Assembly: GCF_030811685.1 (NCBI RefSeq)
Contig: NZ_JAUSRF010000017.1
Location: forward strand, 42,941 to 106,940
Length of the DNA: 64,000 nucleotides
Source: Neorhizobium huautlense
GTDB taxonomy: Bacteria; Pseudomonadota; Alphaproteobacteria; Rhizobiales; Rhizobiaceae
Reading direction: 5' to 3'
Part shown: positions 25,852 through 34,511 of the stretch, piece after piece
Numbering within the stretch: position 1 is the first letter of the stretch
Layout: every line of letters begins with the position of its first letter
Notes under the pieces: generated by a model
The model's input: only the letters and a program-made list of their open reading frames with translations
The model's database searches: none
Told to the model about the DNA's origin: nothing
Position numbers and translations under genes: made by a program

Positions 25852-26523
25852 ATGGCAAACAACGACGACACCTTCATTCGCGAAGTGAACGACGAACTGC
25901 GCTCGGAGCAGATGAACAAGGCGTGGAAACGTTTTGGTCGCGTCTTCATCGGCGCGGCGGTTCTGCTTGTCGTTGGTGTCGCCGGTCATCGCGGTTACGA
26001 ATATTGGCATTCCAACAATGCCTCGGCCTCCGGTGATCGCTTCATCGCGGCCATCAATCTCGCCGGTGAGAACAAGGCCGACGAGGCATTGGCCGCTTTT
26101 GCCGAGATCGAAAAGGATGGCACCGGTTCCTATCCGGTTCTGGCCAAGCTGCGCACTGCGGCCCTTCAGGCCGAAAAGGGTGACAAGGCTGCCGCCATCG
26201 CGAGCTTCCAGGCGATTTCCAAGGATAATGCCGTCCCGGTGCTGGTTCGCGATGTCGCCAAGCTGCGCGCCGCCTTCCTTCTGGTCGATACCGCTGGTTA
26301 CGATCAGGTTGCCGCCGAAGCCGAAGTGCTGACCAGCGACGGCCACGCGCTGCGCCATTCTGCCCGCGAAGTGCTGGGCCTTGCCGCTTACAAGGCCGAC
26401 AACATGAAGCAGGCCAAGGACTGGTTCACGCAGATCACCAATGCTGCAGACGCGCCGCGCAATGTCGCGAGCCGCGCGCAGATCATGCTCGACAACATCG
26501 CCGCATCCGGCAAGGCGCCCTGA
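25852..26523 (+). CDS. YfgM-like tetratricopeptide membrane protein
   Basis: The 223-residue protein has a cytoplasmic N-terminus (DDTFIREVNDELRSEQMNKAW), one membrane helix (about 34-46, VFIGAAVLLVVGVAG) and a periplasmic TPR-like helical domain with repeats DEALAAFAEIEKDG and AAIASFQAIS. This is the YfgM/TPR_21 family, an ancillary SecYEG-associated chaperone in E. coli. It is followed after 47 bases by der, an order conserved in many proteobacteria. Confidence 0.85.
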   Translation: MANNDDTFIREVNDELRSEQMNKAWKRFGRVFIGAAVLLVVGVAGHRGYEYWHSNNASASGDRFIAAINLAGENKADEALAAFAEIEKDGTGSYPVLAKLRTAALQAEKGDKAAAIASFQAISKDNAVPVLVRDVAKLRAAFLLVDTAGYDQVAAEAEVLTSDGHALRHSAREVLGLAAYKADNMKQAKDWFTQITNAADAPRNVASRAQIMLDNIAASGKAP

Positions 26524-26570
26524 TTTTTAGCCAGACCGGCTGAACGCGCCCAAAAAGAGAAAGAAACCAC

Positions 26571-27995
26571 ATGAGCTTCACCGTCGCCATCGTCGGACGA
26601 CCGAATGTCGGCAAGTCGACGCTGTTCAACCGGCTGGTCGGCAAGAAGCTTGCGCTCGTCGATGACACGCCGGGCGTGACCCGCGATCGTCGTCCGGGCG
26701 ATGCCAAGCTCGTCGACCTGCGCTTCACCATCATCGATACCGCCGGTCTCGAAGAAGCCGGTGCCGATACGCTCGAAGGCCGCATGCGCGCCCAGACGGA
26801 AGCCGCCATCGACGAGGCCGACCTGACACTGTTCGTGGTCGATGCCAAGTCGGGTCTAACGCCGCTCGACAAGACCTTTGGCGAACTGCTGCGCCGCAGC
26901 GGCAAGCCGGTCGTGCTGGTGGCCAACAAGTCGGAAGCCAAGGGTTCCGATGGCGGCTTTTACGACGCCTACACGCTCGGTCTCGGCGAACCGGTTCCGA
27001 TCTCCGCCGAACACGGTCAGGGCATGATCGACCTGCGTGACGCGATCGTCGAGGCAATCGGCGAAGAGGCGGCATTCCCGGAAGAGGTCGATGAAGCCGA
27101 GACCAATGTCGACGTGCGCGACAGCGATTTCGACGACGAGGACGATGATGCCGAAATCGGCTATGACGAAACCCTGCCATTGCGCGTGGCCATCGTCGGC
27201 CGCCCGAATGCCGGCAAGTCGACGCTGATCAACCGTTTTCTCGGCGAAGACCGCCTGCTGACCGGCCCGGAAGCCGGCATTACCCGCGACAGCATTTCCG
27301 TCGAATGGGACTGGCGCGGCCGCACGATCAAAATGTTCGACACGGCCGGCATGCGCCGCAAGGCGCGCGTGCAGGAAAAGCTGGAAAAGCTCTCCGTTGC
27401 CGATGCGCTGCGCTCGATCCGTTTTGCCGAAACCGTCGTCATCGTCTTCGATGCGACGATCCCGTTCGAAAAGCAGGACCTGCAGATCGCCGATCTGGTT
27501 CTGCGCGAAGGCCGTGCCGCCGTTCTCGCCTTCAACAAGTGGGACATGATCGAGGATCCGCAGGCGGTGCTTGCCGAGTTGCGCGAAAAGACAGAACGTC
27601 TGCTGCCACAGGCGCGCGGCATTCGCGCCGTGCCGATTTCCGGCCAGACCGGGTATGGCCTCGACAAGCTGATGCAGAACATCGTCGAGACCGACAAGGT
27701 GTGGAACAAGCGCATCTCGACCGCGCGTCTCAACCGCTGGCTCGACCAGACGACAACGCAACATCCGCCACCGGCTGTTTCCGGCCGCCGCCTGAAGCTG
27801 AAATACATGACGCAGGTGAAGGCCCGTCCGCCGGCCTTCATGGTCTCCTGCACGCGCCCCGATGCGCTACCGGAAAGTTACGTGCGCTACATGACCAACA
27901 ATCTGCGCACCGATTTCGACATGCCGGGCGTGCCGATCCGCATCCATTTCAAGGCGGGCGACAATCCGTTCGAAGGCCGCCGCAGAAAGCGCTGA
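26571..27995 (+). CDS. der: Ribosome biogenesis GTPase Der (EngA)
   Basis: The 474-residue protein has two tandem GTPase domains: GRPNVGKST (about 8-16), DTAG and NKSE in the first, GRPNAGKST (about 211), DTAG and NKWD in the second, followed by a C-terminal KH-like domain ending in a basic tail (RRRKR). An acidic linker (DSDFDDEDDDAE) separates the GTPase domains. Der is needed for maturation of the 50S subunit. A strong terminator follows. Confidence 0.98.
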   Translation: MSFTVAIVGRPNVGKSTLFNRLVGKKLALVDDTPGVTRDRRPGDAKLVDLRFTIIDTAGLEEAGADTLEGRMRAQTEAAIDEADLTLFVVDAKSGLTPLDKTFGELLRRSGKPVVLVANKSEAKGSDGGFYDAYTLGLGEPVPISAEHGQGMIDLRDAIVEAIGEEAAFPEEVDEAETNVDVRDSDFDDEDDDAEIGYDETLPLRVAIVGRPNAGKSTLINRFLGEDRLLTGPEAGITRDSISVEWDWRGRTIKMFDTAGMRRKARVQEKLEKLSVADALRSIRFAETVVIVFDATIPFEKQDLQIADLVLREGRAAVLAFNKWDMIEDPQAVLAELREKTERLLPQARGIRAVPISGQTGYGLDKLMQNIVETDKVWNKRISTARLNRWLDQTTTQHPPPAVSGRRLKLKYMTQVKARPPAFMVSCTRPDALPESYVRYMTNNLRTDFDMPGVPIRIHFKAGDNPFEGRRRKR

Positions 27996-28010
27996 CCGCT
28001 TTAAAATTTG

Positions 28011-28046
28011 CACGCGTCACCCGTATGGGTGGTGACGCGTGTTTTT
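28011..28046 (+). terminator. Terminator after der
   Basis: An 11-bp stem CACGCGTCACC/GGTGACGCGTG (28011-28021 with 28031-28041) is followed by TTTTT. It lies 15 bases past the der stop codon. Confidence 0.9.
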
Positions 28047-28343
28047 AAATTCGCTGATATGCCCCCGCCGATATGGCCGAGGCTTTGCGATTGTCGCATC
28101 ATGACGCCGTGCAGCGTGGATTTCATCCGCCGCACCCGCATGAGCGATTGATGCTGATGATCCGGCTGCAGTCATGTTCGGCGACATCTCGCATTCTCAT
28201 CCACATTCATAATTCCATACCGGCATAATTTTGCTTTGGTCTGTGTGCAATCACGCGCCGGGGCACGGGATATGTTCAACCGGTTCACAGGGTTAAGGGC
28301 TGTGAGCCAGCTCTGGCATGACGCCAGCAGAGAGGGGAATGAA
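28047..28343. other. Intergenic region after the der terminator
   Basis: Nearly 300 bases with no credible ORF, RNA gene or repeat. It should contain the promoter of the small secreted-protein gene at 28344, whose ribosome-binding site (GAGGGG) is at the right edge. Confidence 0.5.
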
Positions 28344-28697
28344 ATGGTTCGCATGACTTTTGCGATCTTCCTTGGCATGTCTTCCGCGACGTCCGTATTG
28401 GCGGAAGAGGCAGCCTTCACCTATCGACCGAGTATCGCGATCAAGCCCGGCAAGGAACTGCTGGTGAAGGGCGTGCGCGGGAAGAACTGCGCCGATCCGG
28501 CACCCGAGTGGGAGGATGTGGTGGCGAAACTGCCGGTTTCTGCCACCGGTACGTTTTCCGATGGGGGCATCGGCACGGTGCGCAGCCGCAAATGCGGCAA
28601 GGTGGTGCCGGCACGCGGCATCAAGTTTACCGCAACGACAAAGGGCCGCGAAAAACTGACCGTGTTTCGCGACCGGGTGGCCGTCACGGTGTTCTGA
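28344..28697 (+). CDS. Hypothetical small secreted protein
   Basis: The 117-residue protein has a signal peptide (MTFAIFLGMSSATSVLAEEA, cleavage near LAEE). The mature part has two cysteines (GKNCADP and SRKCGK) and a beta-rich ending (FTATTKGREKLTVFRDRVAV). The ATG at 28344 follows AGAGGGG; the longer frame from 28236 would bury the signal peptide. No family recognised. A 28-codon gene follows about 150 bases downstream. Confidence 0.6.
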   Translation: MVRMTFAIFLGMSSATSVLAEEAAFTYRPSIAIKPGKELLVKGVRGKNCADPAPEWEDVVAKLPVSATGTFSDGGIGTVRSRKCGKVVPARGIKFTATTKGREKLTVFRDRVAVTVF

Positions 28698-28849
28698 GGT
28701 GCTGTCTTGAGCACGTCGTCGTGACGGATGCGGACGGAGGGCGCGGGCCTCCGCTTGCTATTTCGGTGCGTCTGTGTTCGACTGCGCCCATGGCTTGTAA
28801 CTCTGGGAGGGGATTCCAAGCCTTGTCGATCCATGGGAGGAGGAAATCC

Positions 28850-28936
28850 ATGATCATTGCAGGTCTTGTCGCCGCCATCTGTCTGGGCATCGGAAGCGTG
28901 TTGTTCTTCCATTGGCGGGACGAGAATATCAGCTGA
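28850..28936 (+). CDS. Small single-span membrane peptide (28 residues)
   Basis: An ATG at 28850 preceded by the very strong ribosome-binding site GGGAGGAGGAAATCC opens a 28-codon frame. It encodes about 20 hydrophobic residues (LVAAICLGIGSVLFFHW) and a charged tail RDENIS. The strong SD and the clean membrane-helix pattern argue that this is a real small protein, although nothing identifies its role. It is below the length threshold of most gene finders. Confidence 0.5.
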   Translation: MIIAGLVAAICLGIGSVLFFHWRDENIS

Positions 28937-29030
28937 TATCCAGCTTTGCCGGATGTAGACCATGGACACTGCGGGACCGGTTTCTGCAGTGTTTTTGCTG
29001 TGAGCGCCCCACCCATATCAGGTGAGCAAT

Positions 29031-30071
29031 TCACTCGGCAGGCGCAGGAAGAGCCTTGGACGTCTGTGCCTTCAATACATTCGACAGAAACTGCCGCGAG
29101 GCCGCTTCCCAGGTGAATTTCCGCGCATGAGAGCGTGCGTCCACGCGTGAGCATGTGAGCGCCGCGAGGCAGGCCTCGCGCAGGTCTTCATTCAGCGCAC
29201 CGGCGCCGGAACCGTCCTCGATAATATCGACCGGCCCCATGACCGGATAGGCGGCAACTGGCACGCCGCTCGCCAGTGCTTCCAGTATCGTGTTGCCAAA
29301 AGTGTCTGTCTTCGACGGGAAAACGAAAACGTCAGCCTGCGCATAGGCGCGGGCGAGCTCTTCACCGGTTTTCGTTCCGGTAAACAGCACGTGCGGATAT
29401 TTGCGCTGCAATTCGGCACGGTCGGGGCCGTCGCCGACCACCACTTTCGAGCCTGGCAGGTCGAGATCGAGGAAGGCCGGCAGGTTCTTTTCCACGGCCA
29501 CACGGCCAACCGTCATGAAGATCGGCCGCGGCAGGTCAAACGGGCGGTCGTCCTGATCCATCGGGTGAAACACCGTCTGGTCGATGCCGCGGCTCCAGCG
29601 CAGAAGGTTTCTGATGCCGATCGTGCCCAGTTCGCGCTCGAGACTGGCGGTCGCCACCATGCAACCGTTTCCGGCATTGTGGAACCAGCGCACGAAGGCG
29701 TTCAGCCAATGTAGCGGGATGGGAAAACGCGCCGCCACATATTCCGGGAAGCGGGTGTGATAGCTGGTGGAAAACGGCATGTCGTTCTTCAGGCACCAGC
29801 GGCGCGCCATCAGGCCGAGCGGACCTTCCGTGGCAATGTGCACGGCCGTCGGGCCCGATGCCTTGATGGCGGCGGCAACCTGCCAGTAGGTGGCGACCGA
29901 GAGCCGGATTTCCGGATAGGTGGGGCAGGGCACGCTGGAGAAATCCTGCGGTGTCACCATCGTCACGTCCACGCCCATGCGGATGAGTTCGCGATTGGTG
30001 TTTTCGATCGAACGGACAACGCCGTTGATCTGCGGATACCAGGCATCGGATACGATGGTAATTCTGGTCAT
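29031..30071 (-). CDS. GT4-family glycosyltransferase
   Basis: The 346-residue protein has the GT-B fold: N-terminal ITIVSDAWYPQINGVVRSIENT with the glycine loop, HIATEGPLGLMARRWC, SYHTRFPEYV, and C-terminal FMTVGRVAVEKNLPAFL, VVGDGPDRAELQ and the FVFPSKTDTFGNTILEALAS nucleotide-sugar site (E-x7-E). The DAWYPQINGVV start is typical of the MgtA/SqdX-like group that glycosylates diacylglycerol or phosphatidylinositol, so a membrane glycolipid acceptor is possible. The ATG at 30071 is chosen over the upstream open frame. It is transcribed alone. Confidence 0.88.
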   Translation of the reverse strand: MTRITIVSDAWYPQINGVVRSIENTNRELIRMGVDVTMVTPQDFSSVPCPTYPEIRLSVATYWQVAAAIKASGPTAVHIATEGPLGLMARRWCLKNDMPFSTSYHTRFPEYVAARFPIPLHWLNAFVRWFHNAGNGCMVATASLERELGTIGIRNLLRWSRGIDQTVFHPMDQDDRPFDLPRPIFMTVGRVAVEKNLPAFLDLDLPGSKVVVGDGPDRAELQRKYPHVLFTGTKTGEELARAYAQADVFVFPSKTDTFGNTILEALASGVPVAAYPVMGPVDIIEDGSGAGALNEDLREACLAALTCSRVDARSHARKFTWEAASRQFLSNVLKAQTSKALPAPAE

Positions 30072-30270
30072 GACCGGCCTAAAACCCCTTTTGCCCGTCT
30101 GTTTGCCGCAATTTCGCCGACTCATGGCGCTTGTTGCTGGCTGGGTGTTCTATCGCCGAGCTGTGTGACAAGCGCATGTCGGGCCGTTACCCAAGCGTGA
30201 CGCTACTGTGATTTGCATCGGGTCCGGCGGGCGCCTATGTGTTTTCCGTGATTTTGAGTTGGTTATATTC

Positions 30271-30819
30271 ATGCGTATTTTCAAGACGATCGGTTTGACG
30301 CTTCTGGCAGGCGTTGCTGCTGCCGGCATCCATATGGGCGTCAATCAACTTCTTGGAAACGAGCATGAGGTGATCGCCGGCGAGCTTTATCGCTCCGGTC
30401 AGCCTGGGTCGGAAGAGATCGATAGTCTTGTCAGCCGCCATGGTATCAAGACGATCATCAATCTGCGCAATGAGAAGCGCGGCGATTGGTATGCGGAAGA
30501 AAAGGCGGCCGCCATGCGCAATGGTGTGACGCTGGTGGACTATCCGATCAGTTCGGCAGACGTTCTTCCCGTTTCGGACAGCGAGGAACTGGCCGAGATC
30601 ATGCGCACCGCGCAAAAGCCGATCCTGATCCATTGCGAACACGGCGCCAACCGCACCGGCCTTGCGTCGGCGATCTATGTCGGGGCTGTCGCGCAGCGCA
30701 GCGAGATTTTTTCGCAGCTGCAGCTGTCACCCTATTACGGCCATGTGCCGATACCCGGCATCGGCCGGTATGCGATGTGGCAGTCATGGGACAAGTTCGA
30801 GGAGACGATCGGATTTTGA
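30271..30819 (+). CDS. Tyrosine/dual-specificity phosphatase, membrane-anchored or secreted
   Basis: The 182-residue protein starts with a hydrophobic segment (KTIGLTLLAGVAAAGIHMGV) that could be an anchor or signal peptide. A cysteine phosphatase domain follows: LYRSGQP, IKTIINLRNE, and the P-loop HCEHGANRTG with Cys122 and Arg128, preceded by a possible general acid in SSADVLP. The LYRSGQP/INLR pattern places it among atypical DSP/DUF442-like enzymes. The active site is probably outside the cytoplasm, which is unusual; the substrate is unknown. Confidence 0.83.
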   Translation: MRIFKTIGLTLLAGVAAAGIHMGVNQLLGNEHEVIAGELYRSGQPGSEEIDSLVSRHGIKTIINLRNEKRGDWYAEEKAAAMRNGVTLVDYPISSADVLPVSDSEELAEIMRTAQKPILIHCEHGANRTGLASAIYVGAVAQRSEIFSQLQLSPYYGHVPIPGIGRYAMWQSWDKFEETIGF

Positions 30820-30873
30820 GGTGGTGAGCGAACGCACCAAGCGTTTGCGCAGCTTCGCTCAGACCCGAGGCGA

Positions 30874-31389
30874 CTACTTTCTTATTTTGAAAGGTTGATC
30901 GAAGCTGGTGGTCTTGCCACTGTTTTCGTCGTGCACCGTGTAGGTCAACATGTAATCGCCTTCGGGCGCGTTGGTGAGGGACAGTTCGATGTTCAGAAAG
31001 AACTCACGTCCGGTTCGATAGCTGAAAACGGAAGACTGATAGAATTTTTTCTCTTCCCGTATGATCTCACCCTTGGTGTCCCCGAGGGTCAGATCTACGG
31101 TCAACGCCAGCTCATTCTTGCCATCCGGTAGCGGCTTCCAAGTGTGTCCTAGCAGCTCTGCGTAGGTGATGAGCGTGTCAGTGGGTTTGAATACGTCCGA
31201 GCTTCGCGGTTCGTACATGCCGTAACTGGTCGGTTCTTGGTCCGCGAAGACCACATTTTGTGCTGTTAAAGGCAACTTTTGCCAGGCCTGCTGAGCTTGC
31301 GCATCCGCCTTTTGCCAGTTCGTCAGCGGATCCGCTTGGGCGGCGATCACGAGACTTGCCAGGATAATTCCGGTCAACGCGGTGCGCAT
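30874..31389 (-). CDS. Hypothetical secreted protein
   Basis: The 171-residue protein has a signal peptide (RTALTGIILASLVIAAQADP) with AGGAAAG as ribosome-binding site. The mature part begins with a helical segment rich in Gln/Ala (WQKADAQAQQAWQKLPLTAQ) and ends in beta strands (EFFLNIELSLTNAPEGDYML, a YTVHDENSG turn and FDQPFKIRK), like a small Ig-type domain. No family is recognised. It is separated from kdgK by 44 bases on the same strand and could be co-transcribed. Confidence 0.6.
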   Translation of the reverse strand: MRTALTGIILASLVIAAQADPLTNWQKADAQAQQAWQKLPLTAQNVVFADQEPTSYGMYEPRSSDVFKPTDTLITYAELLGHTWKPLPDGKNELALTVDLTLGDTKGEIIREEKKFYQSSVFSYRTGREFFLNIELSLTNAPEGDYMLTYTVHDENSGKTTSFDQPFKIRK

Positions 31390-31433
31390 ATGCTTTCCTG
31401 CCTGTTCTGGTGAAGAGAAACGCCTGTCTGGAT

Positions 31434-32372
31434 TTACCGCGGCAACAATCCAGGATCGATCAATGCCCCATGATGGCCGATGACTGTTGTCGCCACGGCG
31501 GCACCATGGCTTGCTGCTTCCGCCGGCGTCGCGCCGGTCAGCAGACGTGACAGGAAACCGCCGTTAAAACTGTCGCCGGCGCTGGTCGTGTCGACTACGG
31601 TCTTTGCCTCGACGGCGGGCACATGCTGCACCTCCGTGCCAGAGCTTAGCGTTACGCCACCCGGGCCGTCCTTGACGACGACCGTGGGCACGCCAAGCAC
31701 ATGGTAACGGGCAATGGTGGCGGCCACGTCGGGATCGCCGAAATGGACCTTTTCATCGTCAAAGCTGGGTAGGACGAGAGACGCGGCGCGTGCGCCGGCT
31801 TCGATCGTTTTCAGCATGATGTCTTTTCCGGCCCACAGGCGCGGGCGAATGTTCGGGTCGAAGGCGACGATCTTGCCCAATGCCTTTGCGCGGCGCAGTT
31901 CCGACAACAGCGTGTCGATCGCTTCCGAGGACAGGATGCCGAGCGTGATGCCGGAGAAATAGACGATGTCGGAGGCTTCAATCGCCGCGCGCAGATGGTT
32001 CGCGTCATCGGCCAGCTTTTTGGCGGCGGCGGTGTCGCGCCAGTAACTGAAGGTGCGTTCGCCGTCTTTCAGCGTGATCAGGTAGAGACCCGGTGTTTTG
32101 CCGGGAATGCGGCGGATTTGGGCAGTACCGATGCCGGCCTTTGCCATCATCGCCAGCATTTCGTCGGACATCGGGTCGTCGCCGAGAGCCGTGAAATAAT
32201 CGACCGACCAGTCGGCGGGCAGGCAGGCTCGGGAATACCAGGCGGTGTTGAACGTGTCGCCGGCAAAACCTTTGCGCAGCAGGCCGTCACCCGCTTGCGA
32301 CAGTTCCACCATGCATTCGCCGATCGATAGAAACTTTCCGCCCAAAACCGTTCTCCCAACAATTTTCGTCAT
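31434..32372 (-). CDS. kdgK: 2-dehydro-3-deoxygluconokinase
   Basis: The 312-residue PfkB-family kinase has FLSIGECMVELSQ at the N-terminus, the AGDTFNTAWYSR sugar-binding motif (first PfkB signature) and VVDTTSAGDSFNGGFL (second signature with the anion hole and catalytic Asp). The GECMVEL and GDTFNTA motifs point to KDG kinase rather than fructokinase or ribokinase. It phosphorylates 2-keto-3-deoxygluconate to KDPG in uronate catabolism. Its start lies 127 bases past the oppF stop, with a palindromic repeat between. Confidence 0.9.
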   Translation of the reverse strand: MTKIVGRTVLGGKFLSIGECMVELSQAGDGLLRKGFAGDTFNTAWYSRACLPADWSVDYFTALGDDPMSDEMLAMMAKAGIGTAQIRRIPGKTPGLYLITLKDGERTFSYWRDTAAAKKLADDANHLRAAIEASDIVYFSGITLGILSSEAIDTLLSELRRAKALGKIVAFDPNIRPRLWAGKDIMLKTIEAGARAASLVLPSFDDEKVHFGDPDVAATIARYHVLGVPTVVVKDGPGGVTLSSGTEVQHVPAVEAKTVVDTTSAGDSFNGGFLSRLLTGATPAEAASHGAAVATTVIGHHGALIDPGLLPR

Positions 32373-32445
32373 TTGGCGATACGCGATGAGGACGGGGGAG
32401 GCAAGGGTGGTTGCTACCGCAGACGCCGCGATTGAGGTTTTTGCG

Positions 32446-32490
32446 CCTCATCCGCCTGCCGGCACCTTCTCCCCGCGCACGGGGAGAAGG
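32446..32490. repeat. Palindromic intergenic repeat, copy 1
   Basis: A 45-bp sequence containing the hairpin CTTCTCCCCG/CGGGGAGAAG. It matches, in inverted orientation and with four differences, the segment at 47712-47756. Two of the four changes exchange CGCA and GCACGC-type loop bases, the other two are in the arm. It sits between oppF and kdgK and may reduce read-through from the opp operon. Confidence 0.8.
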
Positions 32491-32499
32491 GAGCAAGCC

Positions 32500-33510
32500 T
32501 TAAGCCTCCGCCGGCAGATCCATGTGGTAACACGCGGCCGACTGGCCTGCGCGCACCAGTTCCGTCGGCGGCATCTTGGTGCGACAGATATCCGTTGCCT
32601 TCCAGCAGCGCGGCTGGAAAGGGCAGCCCGGCGGCGGGTTCATCGGGGATGGTGGATCACCTTGCAGGCGGATGCGTGAACGCTGACGCGCCAGTTTCGG
32701 ATCCGGAATCGGAGCTGCCGAAAACAGTGCCTGCGTGTATGGGTGTGCAGGCGCGCTGAAGACGGTGGCGCAATCGCCGGCCTCGACGATACGACCGAGA
32801 TAGAGCACCAGAACATCATCCGAGATCAGGCGCACGACGGAAAGATCGTGACTGATGAAGATCAGCGTGAGGCCGAATTCCTTGCGCAGTTTGCGCAACA
32901 GCGTGATGACCTGACCCTGGATCGACACGTCGAGCGCCGAAACCGGCTCGTCGCAGACGATCAGCTTTGGCCGCGTAATGACGGCGCGGGCAATGCCGAT
33001 ACGCTGTGCCTGACCGCCGGAAAACTCGTGCGGATAGCGGTTGATCATTTCCGGCACGAGACCGACCGCCGCCATGATATCCTGCACGCGCTGCAAACGT
33101 TCGGAACGGCTGAGTTTCGGTTCGAACACGGTGAGCGGTTCGGCGATGATATCGCCCACCGTCATGCGTGGATCGAGCGAGGCGATCGGATCCTGAAAGA
33201 TGATCTGCATGTCGCGGCGGGCCATGCGGATCTGTTCTTCCGAAAGGTCGAGCAGGTTCTTGCCCTGCCAGACGACCCGGCCTTTCTGGGCGCGGATGAG
33301 TTGCAGGATGGAACGGCCGAGCGTGGATTTTCCGCAGCCGCTTTCCCCGACGATACCGAGCGTGCGACCTTCCTTCAGTTCGAACGACACGTCATTGACG
33401 GCCGTCAGAACCGAAGGTTTCTTGAAGAAGGACTTTGCCTCGATCTCGAACTGGGTGGTGAGGTTTTCGACCTTGAGCAGGGTCGGAGCGGAACTTGTCT
33501 GATCAAGCAT
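32500..33510 (-). CDS. oppF: Oligopeptide ABC transporter ATP-binding protein OppF
   Basis: The 336-residue ATPase has Walker A GESGCGKST, signature FSGGQAQR, Walker B LIVCDEPVSALD and H-loop ISHD. The C-terminal oligopeptide/dipeptide extension carries a cysteine cluster (CPFQPRCWKATDIC) typical of OppF/DppF, where it may hold an Fe-S centre. It starts eight bases inside the end of oppD. Last gene of the opp operon. Confidence 0.93.
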   Translation of the reverse strand: MLDQTSSAPTLLKVENLTTQFEIEAKSFFKKPSVLTAVNDVSFELKEGRTLGIVGESGCGKSTLGRSILQLIRAQKGRVVWQGKNLLDLSEEQIRMARRDMQIIFQDPIASLDPRMTVGDIIAEPLTVFEPKLSRSERLQRVQDIMAAVGLVPEMINRYPHEFSGGQAQRIGIARAVITRPKLIVCDEPVSALDVSIQGQVITLLRKLRKEFGLTLIFISHDLSVVRLISDDVLVLYLGRIVEAGDCATVFSAPAHPYTQALFSAAPIPDPKLARQRSRIRLQGDPPSPMNPPPGCPFQPRCWKATDICRTKMPPTELVRAGQSAACYHMDLPAEA

Positions 33511-34510
33511 GGGTCAACAGCTCCTCACGACGCGGGAAGGGGTGGAAACAGGCGGCGCAATGTTGCGGCGCCAATGTTTCGAGCTGTGGCGGACGATCAA
33601 TACAGTCGTCCTGTACCTGAGGACAGCGCGGCGAGAAATTGCAGCCCTTTGGCAGATGCTGCAGGTTCGGCGGGCGGCCGGGAATGACGACCAGTTCATC
33701 GACATCCTGATCGGGCCGCGGGATCGCCGCATGCAGGGCTGCCGTATAGGGATGCGCCGGCTTTTCGAACAGCTCGTCGACGGGGGCTTCCTCGACGATG
33801 TTGCCGGCATACATGACGGCGACACGGTCGGCGAGACCGGCGACGACACCGAGATCGTGGGTGATCATCAAGAGCGCCGTGTTCATCTCGGCGGTCAGAT
33901 CGTTGAACAGGTCGAGGATCTGGGCCTGAATGGTGACGTCGAGGGCCGTGGTTGGCTCATCGGCGATCAGCAGCTTCGGCTTGGTCAGAAGCGCCATGGC
34001 GATGACGATGCGCTGGCGCATGCCGCCCGACAGTTCATGCGGGTAGAGGTTGAAGCGGCGGGTCGGGTCAGGGATGCCGACACGCTTGAGCATGTCGAGC
34101 GCCTCCACAGATGCCGCGCGGGCCGTGAAGCCGCGATGAATCTCAAGCTGTTCCGTCAGTTGCCGGGAGATCTTGAGAGATGGATTCAAGGCGGTCATCG
34201 GGTCTTGGAAGACCATGGCCATGTCCTTGCCGCGCACCTTGTCGAGTTCGCGGGGTTTCAGCGCCAGCACGTCGCGGCCTTCCAGCAGTGCCTGACCGGA
34301 GGTCTGGCCGTTCTTGGCGAGCAGGCCCATGATGCCGAGGAATGTCTGGCTTTTGCCGGAACCCGATTCGCCGACGATGGCGATACGTTCGCCGCGACGG
34401 ACGGTGAGGTTCATGTTCGACACGGCCTTCACGTCGCCATCCGGCGTCTTGAAGGTGATCGAATAGTCCTTCAGTTCCAGAAGGACTTCTTTTTGCGTCT
34501 GGTCTGTCAT
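33503..34510 (-). CDS. oppD: Oligopeptide ABC transporter ATP-binding protein OppD
   Basis: The 335-residue ATPase has Walker A GESGSGKS, the LSGGMRQR signature, Walker B LLIADEPTTALD and an H-loop ITHD, plus the C-terminal cysteine-rich extension (CNFSPRCPQVQDDC) of OppD. It partners OppF at the OppBC permease. The ATG at 34510 is one base after the end of oppC; an upstream in-frame extension overlaps oppC and is not used. Confidence 0.93.
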   Translation of the reverse strand: MTDQTQKEVLLELKDYSITFKTPDGDVKAVSNMNLTVRRGERIAIVGESGSGKSQTFLGIMGLLAKNGQTSGQALLEGRDVLALKPRELDKVRGKDMAMVFQDPMTALNPSLKISRQLTEQLEIHRGFTARAASVEALDMLKRVGIPDPTRRFNLYPHELSGGMRQRIVIAMALLTKPKLLIADEPTTALDVTIQAQILDLFNDLTAEMNTALLMITHDLGVVAGLADRVAVMYAGNIVEEAPVDELFEKPAHPYTAALHAAIPRPDQDVDELVVIPGRPPNLQHLPKGCNFSPRCPQVQDDCIDRPPQLETLAPQHCAACFHPFPRREELLTHA

Positions 34511-34511
34511 G

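Noticed and set aside
28508..28936. 142-codon ORF ending in the small membrane peptide
   Set aside because: It overlaps the 28344-28697 gene in another frame and only its last 28 codons have a ribosome-binding site and sensible composition.
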